This document shows positions 1 to 59,746 of a DNA stretch of 64,000 nt, piece by piece. The stretch lies in contig CAVNZM010000011.1 of assembly GCA_963693365.1 (NCBI GenBank), positions 4,836,001-4,900,000 on the forward strand. Direction: 5' to 3'. The translations under genes were made by a program, and so were the position numbers. This DNA is from Amoebidium appalachense. Lineage: Eukaryota; Ichthyosporea. The first letter of the stretch is position 1; every line of letters begins with the position of its first letter. The notes under the pieces are model-generated. The model saw nothing but the letters and a program-made list of their open reading frames with translations, was not told the origin of the DNA and made no database searches.

Positions 1-27675
<27,675 letters not shown>

Positions 27676-28305
27676 TTTCAACCGGGTTTGCTCCCATCAG
27701 CTTGGGCCTGTACAAGGCAACAGACTGCAGTGTGGGCACACACAGACACAGACAGACACACGGCCAGCACATACACACATCACACGTTCCGAGGGATTGG
27801 GGGGGAGGAGTGGAGGGGGAGGGGGGAGGGGGGGGGAGGGGGGGAGGGGGGGGGGGGGGGGGGGGGAGATACGAAAAGGAAAGAGTGGGTAAGCCGGAAA
27901 GTTAGTGCCAGACCTTGGACCATGTGCAGCTAAAACTATGGGGAAAAATGAGGGAATGGGGCACTTTAGCAGTGTGTGATGCGTTAACGATGCTTGCTCA
28001 TCTACAAACTACGAATGTGGGGGAAACCACGGAGTCCGAGAACGAGAATAGCAGAGGTTGGACATGAGTACCATGCGGTAGTGTTGGAGCGGAAACGCAG
28101 GTCTGCAGAAGAATTTGCAGACAAACGAACAAGATGGAAACGTGTATTGGTGCATTTGTGCAGGGAAGGGGGGGGAGGAGGGGGGAGGGGGGGGGGGGGA
28201 AGCATTAATTTTGGTAAGCGCATGTGTATTTGGGTGGGAGGGTGAGTGGGTGAGCGGCTGGGGAGGTGGGGGGGAAAGGGGAAGCGCAGGGGGCGAGCGT
28301 GACAA

Positions 28306-28343
<38 letters not shown>

Positions 28344-29003
28344 TGGCTGTGTGTGTGTGTAAGATTATGTGAGACTGTGAAGAGATGAATATGTGTGTGT
28401 GTGCTGCGTGCATACATGTACATGTGTACCTGCATGTTGTTTGAAATGACTATCCACTCGTGCAAGGCTTTATTTGTGTACCTATTCTTGTACATCTTGC
28501 AAGGGAAAAGTGTGAAAACAGTGTCTGAAAGCAGCAAAGAAGGGAAGGGGGTGAAAGTAAAGGGGACAGAGATGGGGGAAACGCAGCTAAACAAAGTGCA
28601 AACAGTAGGGAAATGGGCGAACGACGGAAGAAATCGCATAAAGCAGGGGATTTTTTTTTTTTTTTTTTTCTCTTTCCAGAGGGGGGTTGGGGTGTGTGGG
28701 GACGAGGTCGAGGGAAGGGGAGGGAGGTGAAGGGGGAGGAGGGAGGGGAAGGAAACAGGGAGGGAAAGAGAAGGGAGCACGTGGTGCAGCATGACAGAGA
28801 GACAGGAGGCGGGACGGGCAGGGGGGGTAAGTGAGAAAGGGAGGAGAGAGGGGCGGGGGAAGGGGAGTCTGGGGCGCGACAGAGAGACAGGGGGAGCGGG
28901 GGGAGGGGGGGGAGGGGGGTGGGTAGGGGGGGGGGGGGGGGGGAGGGGAGAGAGAGAGAGAGAGAGGAGAGGGGGGGCGAGAGAGAGAGAGAGAAAGAGG
29001 GAG

Positions 29004-29035
<32 letters not shown>

Positions 29036-29658
29036 AGAGAGAGAGGGATGGAGGGAGAGGGAAAGGGAGAGGGAAAGGGAGAGAGAACGGGGGGGGGGGG
29101 GGGGGAGGTCGATTTTAGAAAGTAAAAAGATAGAGGAAAAAACCATGCCGTCCATCTGAGTGATGGGCCACAAAGGCACAGCAAATTACCAATCTTTGCC
29201 CTCGTCGCTCTCCGCCAGATCAATCCTACAAGATCGCTACCCAGCTCGCCCCGTGCAGAATGAGGGCTATGCTAGACTACTAGACTAGACTACGCGAGTA
29301 TACTATTAATGCCTAATACCACCAACGTTACTTACAATAGTACTGTAAGTACTAAATAGTGAAAAGCAACGGACGTTAGACAGCCAGAGCTGAAAGAGAG
29401 CTTCCCGGAGTGGCTCACGGAATAGTCTACACATGTAGACCTTGATCACAACGATGAAATGGTTGTGACTGTCTGGCTTGTGGGTAAGGTTACGTCTGTT
29501 TAGAAAGACTACAAGAACACAACTGAGCACCGGCCTGAACACAAAAGCTCCAAGAGCTTTTTTCAAAAAAAATCTCTCTCTGACCTTTTCGTCTGAAACC
29601 CGCACGGAAAACGTAGTAAAGCTCCTACAAAACAAAAGAATCACATTCCTTCTTTCCG
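27676..29658. promoter_or_regulatory. Divergent upstream region between TSC2 and the oxidoreductase gene
   Basis: The two predicted start codons face away from each other across about 2.0 kb. The TSC2-side half (27.8-29.1 kb) is G-rich and GA-rich low complexity on the plus strand. The last 550 bases (29.11-29.66 kb) are ordinary unique sequence with no microsatellite, and contain a short tandem CTAGACTA repeat near 29270-29292 and a palindromic segment near 29330-29350. No TATA box is convincing. Untranslated exons of either gene could lie here. Confidence 0.5.
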
Positions 29659-34871
<5,213 letters not shown>

Positions 34872-34924
34872 AATAAGTTTAAACATTTCCTGTGAAGTCT
34901 GATCTGCTTACGACCTGGAGTCGG

Positions 34925-34930
34925 AATAAA
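34925..34930 (+). terminator. Polyadenylation signal of the oxidoreductase gene
   Basis: AATAAA lies 54 bases after the stop codon at 34869-34871, at a normal distance for a short 3' UTR. Confidence 0.6.
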
Positions 34931-35215
34931 TGTGAGCTGCACGGGTACGGGCTGGGACAAGCAGTTTAATGTTTTGCCGACTTCATTGCTTTGAAGGATG
35001 CACTACAGGGGTCACTTACTTTAAAAAGAACAGATAAATACGGTTTAGGGTCTAAAGTCGTAAGGTTTCTTGGCCGTAGGGTTCTTTATCTTATTTCCCC
35101 CCCTCCCCCCCCCCCCCCCCCCCCCCCCCCCTTCACCGTTTTGCCTTGTGGGTCCTATCATGGGCTGCGTGAGTTTTTCTTTTCTTTTCTTTTTTTTTTT
35201 TTTTGTGGTGGTGGT

Positions 35216-35249
<34 letters not shown>

Positions 35250-35788
35250 GGGGGGGGGGGCACACACACACCGTGCATCGTGACATGGAGACACACACGC
35301 ACACATTGTGATACACACGTGCACACACACACACACCACAAACACAAACACACCCAGTGACAAACGAACACACAACCCAAATATACACACAGACATGTCA
35401 TGCACACATTTTCGAACAGCAGGCCCCCTCCCCTCCCCCCCCCCCACAAAAATAAATAAATAAATAAAAATAAAGAAGGAATAAAAAAATTGAACCTTTG
35501 CCAACGAGAAAAGGTACCACATCCGGACAGAGGGCCCGGGGGAAGAGGGAGGGGGAAGGGGGACACGCACACACAGTGTACCGTGGCACGGAGCCACACA
35601 CACACACACCAACACATTGCGATACACACACGTGCACACACACACACCACACACAAACACACCCAGTGACAAACGAACACAAAATCCAAATGCGCACACA
35701 TTTTCGCACAGGCCCCAGAAACTCCCGCAGCCCAGAAATAGACCGTGGCCACAGCACAGGGCGGGCGGGCGGAGGGGGAGGGGGGGCA

Positions 35789-35826
<38 letters not shown>

Positions 35827-36022
35827 ACACACAACGCGTGCACCGTGACACGGAGCCACACACACACACACACACATTATGATACACACACGTGCACACA
35901 CACAGACACCACACACACAAACACACCCAGTGACAACGAACACAAAATCCAAACGTAGACACAGCGTGTTTATTCCCGACAGGACAAAACACAAGTGATG
36001 GTGGGTGGTGGTGGCCGGTGCT

Positions 36023-36063
<41 letters not shown>

Positions 36064-36731
36064 TATTACCGTACTTAGTACCGTTGTACCATTGATACGT
36101 ATTAAAGTGCCGTGTGTGCGCCATGGCCAGCCGGAGAAGAGGCCTTCTGAGTGGGGTACATAACAGTGAAGGATGCAAGCAGGTACGACCGTGATCATCG
36201 GTATACTTAGAGGAACGTGCAGGTCTAGTTCTGCAGGTATGATATGGCTCTCCTTTTTTTCTCACCTCTGAGTCCTTCTCTTTCGGGGGGGGGTTTACAC
36301 ACTTCTTCCGGCCTCATATCCCGGGGTTTACACACTTTTTATCCCGCGGCCGCCAACCGGGGGACCGATTTGCGTGAACACATCTTGGACGGCGCCGTGT
36401 CCTACCCGGCTGGCAAACTATGTAGTTACTAGTCAATAAATACTTCGATCAAAAGCCATTTTTCCATCCTAATCGCTCACATCATATCGGAGGCAGTCAT
36501 CCGCACTGAAACAAAGTTTTAGCACTGCAGTCTTGCAGTGCCCTGCCAATGTTTATGTTCAGTAAAGTGTTTTTGAGCTTCAAGAGTCCTGCATTATTAT
36601 GATTTTTAGTACATAGCTTAGTAGGGGCAACGCCCTAACAGTAATCTCCCTGTGCTGCACCAGTTTTTTCTTTTTCCTCTTTGCTCACCATCTGGGAATT
36701 TGTAACAGCTTGGTGGGGGCACATCAAGAAC
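34931..36731. other. Spacer between oxidoreductase and kinase genes
   Basis: It holds C and G runs, a CA-rich minisatellite (separate entry), a tetranucleotide AAAT run near 35450-35475, and a short plus-strand open frame of 62 codons ending at about 36432 that has AATAAA just after it (36434-36439). That frame resembles no family I recognise and lacks a clear acceptor, so it is not called as a gene. Bases 36480-36731 are unique and are probably the kinase 5' UTR and promoter. Confidence 0.5.
35260..36015. repeat. CA-rich minisatellite, three diverged copies of a unit of about 270-300 bp
   Basis: Copies start near 35260, 35563 and 35823. Each has a (CA)n segment with the words ACCGTG and GTGACA, then GATACACACACGTGCAC, then CACCCAGTGACAA and AACCCAAAT-like words. 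Two copies are preceded by a long G run. The copies differ mainly in microsatellite length. On the minus strand this creates long Cys/Val-rich open frames, which I take as non-coding. Confidence 0.8.
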
Positions 36732-46389
<9,658 letters not shown>

Positions 46390-46454
46390 GGTATGCAAGG
46401 CAATGGGCAATGAATTTTTGATGCAAAAATGGGGCAGTGATGCTTGTGTTGGGT

Positions 46455-46495
<41 letters not shown>

Positions 46496-46593
46496 CCCTC
46501 TCCCCCCCCCCCCCCCCCCCCTCGTGTGTTTGTTATTTGTGTTGAGGATTCAAGTACTGAAAGAAAACAAATGTGTTTATGCTTTGTGGTTTT

Positions 46594-46832
<239 letters not shown>

Positions 46833-47124
46833 CTCTTTTTTTCTCTCCTCTCTTTCCTCCCTCCTCCCTCCCTCCCTCCCTCCCTCCCTCCCTCCTTCCC
46901 CATCCCCCCTCCCCCCCCCCCCCCCCTCCTTCCCTCTCTCTTTTTTTTTTTTTCTTCTTCATCCCCCCCCCCCTCCCCCCCCCCCCCCCCCCCCCCCCCG
47001 TTTCCCCCAGGTTTTCTTCGTGCAGGGGTGGGGGGGGGGTTTTGAAAAAGGCAGGGTTGTGTGTTCATAGGTTCACACGCACACATGCATACTTGCACAC
47101 ATCCACACACAATACACACACGTG

Positions 47125-47171
<47 letters not shown>

Positions 47172-47173
47172 TG

Positions 47174-47233
<60 letters not shown>

Positions 47234-47237
47234 GCGC

Positions 47238-47345
<108 letters not shown>

Positions 47346-47857
47346 AGTTGAGTCAACGGTGATTGTCCTCGCTGATTTCCTTCACAAATGTCCAGCATGC
47401 GCCTGCACAACTGCACCAGAGCAGAGTTCTCGACCCAACATTCATGATCTGCGTGTGTGCGTGCTTGTGTGCGTATGTGCGCCTCACATTTAGTGTTTTA
47501 TAGAATCCTTTTGAGTCTTAACCCAATAACTCCCGTGTGTCATTGGGTGCAGGGATTTGAGGCAGCCCGTCCACTTGCCGGCTATAACGCCTCAACGAAT
47601 TCCGAATGTTTTGTGTCGATGTCCGTGAATGCACCAAAATTCGGTGTTTTTAGAGTTTCACGGCTGATGTATGTGGCGTAATTCCTTGGCTTTGATTGGT
47701 CGGTTGATGTGTGAAATATTGCTGTGTTGATGCTTGTAATGGGTGTGTATATTATGCATGAATTGACCAACGAAACTAATTGAGGAGCAAACTTACCCCC
47801 CCCCCCCCCCCCCCCCCCTCCCCCTCCCCCCCGGGTACTGTGGATGACGTGGGCCCC

Positions 47858-47966
47858 CCCTGAGGATGGGCTCTGCTTATTATGCATACTCTTTATGTAT
47901 GGCTTGCCTTCTGCATAGTGTTACCCGTTTGTTCTTGTGTACTTCGTACTTTTTGACGCATTCCAC
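47858..47966 (-). repeat. Family B repeat copy in spacer, inverted
   Basis: Plus strand CCTGAGGATGGGCTCTGC, ATTATGCATACTCTTTATG and GTACTTCGTAC followed by a C run identify a full inverted copy of the ATACATAAAGAG subtype. Confidence 0.8.
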
Positions 47967-47975
47967 CCCCCCCCC

Positions 47976-48026
47976 CCCATCACCACCACCACCACCACCA
48001 CCACCACCACCACCACCACCACCACC

Positions 48027-48069
<43 letters not shown>
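47976..48069. repeat. (CAC)n followed by poly-A of about 42
   Basis: About sixteen CAC units joined to an A run, immediately after the C run that borders the family B repeat at 47858-47966. Confidence 0.95.
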
Positions 48070-48072
<3 letters not shown>

Positions 48073-48126
48073 CAAGACATGAAAATAGAATATATGATAC
48101 ATATCAGGTTTTCGGGTGGGTCTGTA

Positions 48127-48157
<31 letters not shown>

Positions 48158-48427
48158 ATCTCTATGCCTAATTAATATGCGTCCCAAGATTCATGCGTCA
48201 TAGGCCTTAAAACAAGCAGGCGATTTTTTTTTTTGGCCTTCGGCTCACAGGTATTGTTGGTGGAAAGATTTGTCTTTGCCCGGTGTACGACTTAGGTTTT
48301 TCTTGGATTTTGATTCTTTCCTCCCATCCCCCTCCCCCCCCCCCCCCCCCTCCCCCCGGCAGACATTCCTTTTTTTTTTTTTTTTTTTTTTTTTTTGCCT
48401 TCTGATGGTGGTGGTGGTGTTTGTTCG

Positions 48428-48479
<52 letters not shown>

Positions 48480-49327
48480 TATACTAGGTTTTTCAATGTC
48501 CAAGATAGCACTCGCTTGTATTCTTAGCTTAGTATTAAATTGCATTTCATTGTAAATCTTGTGCGAATGTGCGTGCACATGGCTCAACTGTTACTTAAAT
48601 TTGTATGCGATCATGATTAATTAAAGTAACACCCGAAATTTGCAGTAACATAAACCTTCTTGGCGTTGGCCAGGGCTGCATCACAATCTTTTCCAAACTC
48701 CCAACCTCCCCCCACCCCCCCCCAACACACACACACACACACACTCACTCACTCGCTTGCTCGCTCACACACACACACACACACACCCCTCCGCAATGAC
48801 ATTTCAGGGCAAGGCAACACTTTGACATAAAAAAGAAGGGAGGGGGGAGGCCGGAGGGGGGAGCGGGGGGTAATTAACTTGTTATTGGGGAGTTGGGACA
48901 CGGGGTGAAGGGGGAGGGGGGGGGGACGTTGGATTTTATCTCAGTTATTAATTTTGTTGTGTGTGTGTGTGGTGTGTGTGTATGTGTGTGTGTGTTTCTT
49001 TTGTTTTTGTTTTTGTTTTTTTTTTTGTTTGTTTTTTTTTGGGGGGGGGGGAGGTGGCACCATCAGCGAATATTAGAACCTAACTGCAAAAGGTATGACT
49101 TGTGCCATGCGTACACGGGCCTACACACACAACCTGTCTTCAATCCCCTCCTTTGTTTTGTAAGCAACATCGTTGGAAATTCAATACGCTAATCAATCAG
49201 TTCAGCTCTTGTGTCTCCAAAGCGGAACCTATATCCCCCCCCCCCCCCACCCACCCACCCACCCACGCACCCATCCCCTCTCGCCACCATACCATCTCTT
49301 CCTCCTTCCCCTGCCTCCCCTTCACCC

Positions 49328-49366
<39 letters not shown>

Positions 49367-49508
49367 CCCCTCGGATCCTCCCTCCCCATCCCCCCCGCCC
49401 CCAGGGCCCCCCTTCTCCTCTGTGTCCCCTTTCCCTCCACTGGCTTTATTAGTCTATTGTCACACGATACTAATCTATAACATACCATGGACCTTCGAAC
49501 CATCGGGA

Positions 49509-49540
<32 letters not shown>

Positions 49541-49790
49541 CTCCCGCCCACCCTCCCTCATCTCTAACTCTCCCTCTCCTTCTCGTGCTAAAGCGCGCTC
49601 TCTCTCTGCCTTTCTTGTTCAACGTTTGTTCATCACTCCAACCTTCCCCCCCCCCCTCCCCGCCCTCAAACTCCCTCCCTCCCACACCTCCAACTTCCCC
49701 CCCTCCCTCCCTTCCTTCCCCCCTCCCTCCTCCCCCCGCTCAAACACCAGGAAGAGGGGGAGGGGGGGGGGGGGGGTCTAAACATCTATA

Positions 49791-52600
49791 TTGACTAAGA
49801 TACTACTGATGTTAGCCTCGATAAATAGACTTACGATAATAACTACTACTTGACTAACCAATCACCCAGCCTGAGGGTTCAATATAGCCGAGAGTTCTAT
49901 GGTTCTTCGGGTTTCGGCGTTACATCGTTAATGATTTGCTATGCCTATAAAACATAGCCATATGGTGCAGTCCCTTTTAATGGGTTGTTAAATGTTTAGA
50001 GTTTCCACATACGTTATCCCTCCCACACATGATATCGATGTGTTTTATTTATAGTCGTTAACAGTTACTAATGATTTTTTCCCGTAGAATCCTCTTCGAT
50101 AAGTTATGATCTAAAATATCATACGTGAGTCAAACAAAATTATTCTTTTAGTTTTTATAAAACAACTAAAAAATAGGAATATGACGGGGTACCGGTCCTA
50201 AGGCTTCCACCAGTCGATCAACAACGATCAAGGTTTTGTGTTCTAATGCGCCGTCTAAAATAAAATTTAACGTCTTCTAAAATGCAGGAAGCAGGAGTTC
50301 CTCAAAGGGATTGGGTGGCCCGCACGTATCATGTACAGCCACGTGTGGCGCCGCAGGCACATGCGCGCGCTCTCATGTGTTTGTGTATGTGTGCAGTTTG
50401 TGTGTGTGTGATTGTGTGCTTGCGTGCATGGATATGTACATGTGCATGCGTGTGTGAATGTGTGTGTGCGAAGTGCATGTGTGTGTGTGTATGTGTGCAT
50501 GACATTGTGCGTACGTACGTATGTATACACTGAGTGCGCATTCATGCATGTGTTAGTGTGTGCGTGTGGGTATGTGTGTGTTTGCATGTGCGCATGCATG
50601 CATGTGTGTGCGCGCGCACGGGTGTGTACATACGAACATGCATATGGACCACCGTTACACAATGGCTTCTCGTAAGATTGCCTGTAACGGCCCACACACA
50701 CACTGTGGAGCCTCACCATGATGCGTTATGTACGTAAATAAGTGTGGCATGGTACTTGGTTTTAAACGTGAACGCGACAGTTTTATATGCATTAGTATAA
50801 TGCAAAATACATGGGGCGTCACGTCTGTAACAACGTTTAAAGGTATCCATTTACTATATATAGGTAACTTAAAGGGTAAATTATACTAATATAGTCTCCC
50901 TATACTACCACACAGGGCGGGAAGCATATATATATTAGAACGCAAATGTTATTTACGGCAATAGTACGAAGGTGTTATACCAAATGATGCGCAAGGGGCC
51001 ACTGTTCTGAACTCACCCGTTTACATGCATGCACATCAGCACACTGTGTTCGCGATCGATAGGTCCACCTCAAATTTTGGGCCAAGGAAGATGATCAGTT
51101 TATTGCTTAATGCCTCCCCCAACACCTCAAATAGTCTCTCTGACACTTAAAGGGCCATGTACACAGCCTTTCTACAAACACATTTGGTGTGTCTTTAATA
51201 ACACGGAACATGCGCATATAGACATCCAAAGACACGTGTAACAGTAGACTTATCACTTGAGAAACGTGAATTGGTAGACACATGTTACATCATACAATAC
51301 GGACCGTGAATATTTTAAATTGGTCACGAATAATGTATCACAGCAACAACCAAACTTTAACTAATGATAGTCATTCTAACAGAACCTGAAAAGTACTGCC
51401 ATCATTGGTCCAGCGACAACAGCATCAATATTTATTTAGTAACCATTAAAGATGCACCAAGCCGGGCAAAAAAAAAAAGAAAAACAAACAAACATTGTTT
51501 CAATATAGTATGGTGTCCAGAAGTATACATTGTAATTAATATTGAATCAAGAATACCACAAAAGCTGGGAATAGCCTCTAATTGAAGTCGATTGCATGAA
51601 AAATTAACCGAGAAAAAAATTCATCAAGGGACCGTCACATATGTAGCAACCCATAGTCTTCGCATCTAATTGTCACCACATATGTATGAGGGTAGAGGCG
51701 ATATTTGGACACATTGCATAGCGTAACTTGCAAGAAAAGTGCTGACTTACGGCAAAAGTCCCTACTATTCTCGCCTGACTAGCAGAGTGTACACACTACA
51801 ACTAACACGGACCTGGGCACACATGCATATGACTGAGAGTATACGTGGGTGATCAGGCCACTAAACTAACAGACATCACGTGCAGAGTGGTGCTGGGGAA
51901 TGCACGATGCCACAGCACTAATAGAGAGGGTAGTGTGGAGAGGTAGAAACACAGTTGCATGTTCTGTCAATCTACGTCTAATTTATTATGCTCGATTCTC
52001 ACCTATTTATCTGCCGCAGGCAGATTCCATGAATACAGATCTATCCAAAGGTATTTGCGCATCTGATTGGCAAAAACTATGAATACTATAAATCTGACCA
52101 ATCATATAACGACACGTACATGAACGGAAATCAAACTGCATTCCCCTCATACGGTCCAACCGCAGACAAAACACCCGACTACACAGAAAACATGAAAAGC
52201 ATGCACAACAATCGTCGGATGTGCTTTCCTCTCGCTATCGCCAATAGCTAAACAAACTATGAATACCACACGTGCCTAATGAATAACAGAGGGCAAACAA
52301 GAGCATGCTGGATATGCTTATGAAATAAAGGGAGATAAAGCACAAATAAACGATCGTACCTAACTATGTATGCTATGTGCTCGTGCAACCTGTGTAAACC
52401 AAAGATGTGCAACTAATGAAGAATCGTGCTGTGCACGTGCGTGCGAAATTTGCATATGCCAACTCGTGCACTATTGTTGTATATTCTGGCATAACTGCTC
52501 TCCAAAAGCAATCGAATGATGTACCATAAATAGGCGTTCTGAGGTGCCCCACCAGACCTTTAAAATCATCGCGTACCAAATCCCTACTACAACCTGCACA
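49791..52600. other. Unique AT-richer spacer without G/C runs
   Basis: This 2.8-kb stretch has no homopolymer G or C run and no long open frame on either strand. Bases 50365-50640 are a degenerate TG/CATG-rich purine-pyrimidine alternating tract. I see no exon supported by homology. It contrasts sharply with the gene bodies, where such runs occur every few hundred bases. Confidence 0.6.
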
Positions 52601-52643
52601 TCAACCCCCCCCCCCCCCCCCTAAACACACCTGGCCAAAAACA

Positions 52644-52675
<32 letters not shown>

Positions 52676-52690
52676 TTCAAATAGAAAGGA

Positions 52691-52722
<32 letters not shown>

Positions 52723-52865
52723 GGCAGAGAGGGAAAAAGAGAGAGACTGCGAGGGAGAGAACGAATCAATAACCAAAAATTGTTGTCATGTTGCCTGCCT
52801 GGTAGCATAGGTCCGTCTTTGCTCCCACTCGGCTGTGTTTGCGAATATCCAAACCCGGACCATGA

Positions 52866-56804
<3,939 letters not shown>

Positions 56805-57422
56805 GGTGGCCGTGTGGTGGCAAAACTCCCCCTGCTGCAGTGGCGAGCAGAAAATAGTGCACAAGTGGGCAGGAATGTGCTCTTGAGCTCGCAGCTGCAG
56901 GTGCTGTCACTACCACAAGAAAGTCTATCTGGTGTGTGCCCTTAACAAGAAGACAAACCTTGTTTTTCGAAGTTATCGACCATTGGCACCGGTACCGATT
57001 GGGAGCTATCCAACCCTACTGAACCTATTCAACTCCACTGTACTACAGATAGCTACATACCGTATGTCAAAACGTATGTTCGATGTCCAAGCGAAGGTTT
57101 TCTTCTTTTTTGTTTTTTGCAGCCCCTTGAGTTATTTATATATATATTTTTTTGGAGTGGCACTTGTGGGAGGTTGCGCGACTGGGTTGCCATGAGCATT
57201 TGGGCATTTGGCGCCAAAAAGGGAAGCCATCGATTGGAAAAAGATCACGCGGATCCAGAGGAATTCTATTTTTAGCTTTCTACATGGATATCGGGAGAGG
57301 GGGCGACAGGTAAATAGTAGAGGGTGTGGGGTGTGGGATCATCCAAGAGGGGACGGGAGGTAAATTAGAGTAGAGTAGGGGAGAGAAGAGAGAAAGAAAT
57401 CCCGGTCCCCCCAATCATGATC

Positions 57423-57453
<31 letters not shown>

Positions 57454-58193
57454 AAAAAAAAAAAAAACTCCTCCCCCCCCCCCCCCCCCCAACCCTCCCC
57501 GCCCCCCCCCCCCCCCCCCCCTTCACTCCGTACAAGTGAACGGTTCGCTTGCGCATGATATTCATCACCGAATGTTTAACGAGTTTTCTAGGGTGTATGA
57601 TTATCAAAGGCGTTATCTTATCCGTATCCGAGAGTAAGGTTTTTTTGTATCTTGTTCGCTGAGATATCTCGATTGCCTCTATTTTGACGAGAATATCAAT
57701 AAAGTCATTTTAAAAAAAAGATATCCATGGCCGGGAAGACCTGAACAGCAACATATATTTAAATTTGTGGGCATGAACCCTCACGATCAGGTCCTAGGCA
57801 CACCTTCTTCCTTCGAATTCGAGCTATTTGACAGGTCTCGAAACTTCACATGATTTCTTTCTGAGTTGCTTGTGCTCATGAAAGAATTGCCGAGTCTAAA
57901 ACCGATTGCCCATCATAACACAGTGCCCATATTATGGGCAATGGCAAGTCTAGATATGTACAGTGCTAGTGGCTCGAGCCACGAGGAACCAATCAAAATA
58001 CCTGGATAGTCGGGCCCCAACCGGGCCCCAAAATGGCTCAAAGGAGGTTTCTTATGTGAACCCTTTCGGGTTGGGCCAAAATGTTGTTTAACGCACATCC
58101 AGCCAACCATTCAAGCATACATCTCTTTCGGGCCATGACCCGACCAGTATTCCTGAAAGAAAAACCCCATTTGAAAACCTGACCAGCAACCAA
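56805..58193. other. Spacer between F-box gene and BUD13 3' end
   Basis: Tail-to-head arrangement on the minus strand. It holds C runs with an A run near 57422-57467, a plus-strand AATAAA near 57697 with no gene attached, and one copy of a dispersed repeat (58050-58180). No open frame of note. Confidence 0.5.
58050..58180. repeat. Dispersed repeat family C (copy 1 of 2)
   Basis: Resembles 21715-21855: both contain TTTCGGGT, then CCAAAATG(C/T)TGTTT, a GCGCATCACACC/ACGCACATCCAGCC block, GACCCGA, and AAACCCCATTT near the end. Similarity is about 70-75% by eye over roughly 130 bases. Function unknown. Confidence 0.6.
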
Positions 58194-58419
58194 TCACATG
58201 TCTTCGATGCTCCATGCATACGCCTCATTGGCCGCAGCACCCCTCTTAGCCTTGTCCTCGAACAGCTTTTTCTCCCACCCGTTGGACCGGTCTGCAAAAA
58301 GCAACCCCCATTCCCTCGGTGTTAATTAGCCCACATCCCACCCGGAAATGTCAAAAAACAAAAAAAGCCAGGGGGCCCAAAAAAAAAAAAAAAAAAAAAA
58401 AAAAACCCCTTGCTTTCAG

Positions 58420-58456
<37 letters not shown>

Positions 58457-58765
58457 CCACACATACACACGCGCACCATAAAGAACATTAAAACATACGC
58501 GCAAGCACACCCCCACGGCGTACGTGCATGCACATGTGCACACAAGAACACGATGACCATGTACACACACGCGCACGCGCGCACACAAGCACAGCTGCAT
58601 AATCATTTTGCGGTTTTGTTGTTGACAACCTTTTCCCTTGCATTTAACATGCAACTCGAATGAGTCAAGACACTGTGAGCAAATGTCCACACCCGTGTGC
58701 CCCGGAAAAAGGAAGGGGGGGGGGGGGAAGGGAGGGGGGATGTCACGCTACAGAATACGGCATAC

Positions 58766-58816
<51 letters not shown>

Positions 58817-59006
58817 CCCTTCCCTCCCTCCCTCTCTCTCTCTCCCTCTCTGTTTTTTGGGGGGGGGGAGGGGGAGAGGGGGGGGGGGGGGGGGATTTTT
58901 GCTAATGACATGCCGATGTGTACATGTTCATCATATTCAGTCTTTACGGTCAATCTTCGCCTATGTTTGGAATATTGGAACCGAGGAGGGAGGAGAGGGG
59001 AAGGGG

Positions 59007-59041
<35 letters not shown>

Positions 59042-59102
59042 GGGGGAAGGGGGAAGGATAGGTGGGTGGGTGGATGGCTGGGTGTTTTTTTTTTTTTTTT
59101 TT

Positions 59103-59133
<31 letters not shown>

Positions 59134-59653
59134 GGAGAGGGGGCTAAACTCACCGACACCATCCCATCTGTAGCCAGGGGGGATCCCAAATCTGTTGGGT
59201 GGGTAGGCACCTTTGTAGACGGGGCGTTTGCTCTTGTTCTTCTTTTTGACGAGGTGGGCCATCGGATCACCAGCACGATCCTGATCGCGCAGATAGCGAT
59301 CTAGATCTTCGTCATCGCGGCCACTGTCCAATCAAAAGGCAGTGTTAGCACGTGCTTGGGGTTATGTAACCACCAATCACACCATTCTTGGGATCGGTCC
59401 ATTTGTTCCCGCACTCAAACAGAATCCACACAATAGTAGAAGGGTGCACAGATAATCATTAAACACAGGGGTGCAAGAGAAATACTCACAACCCATTCGA
59501 CACAAACGCTTCTTCACAAATCCCTCCCCCCCCCCCCCCGCCACCTCCCCCACTCGCCCCCTCCAAAAAAGTAACCTCACACCAGCCATGCACTTGCATG
59601 TGAATACAGGTGTGTATGTGTGTGCACGCGTGTCTGAGCATACGTCTTGGTGT

Positions 59654-59746
<93 letters not shown>

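Noticed and set aside
28002-28170. Minus-strand open frame upstream of TSC2 as an extra coding exon
   Set aside because: No match to tuberin, and exon 1 at 27655-27675 already gives a start with good context; it may be 5' UTR or promoter.
36240-36439. Terminal exon of a plus-strand gene ending near AATAAA at 36434
   Set aside because: No supporting acceptor in phase, no upstream exon and no recognised family.
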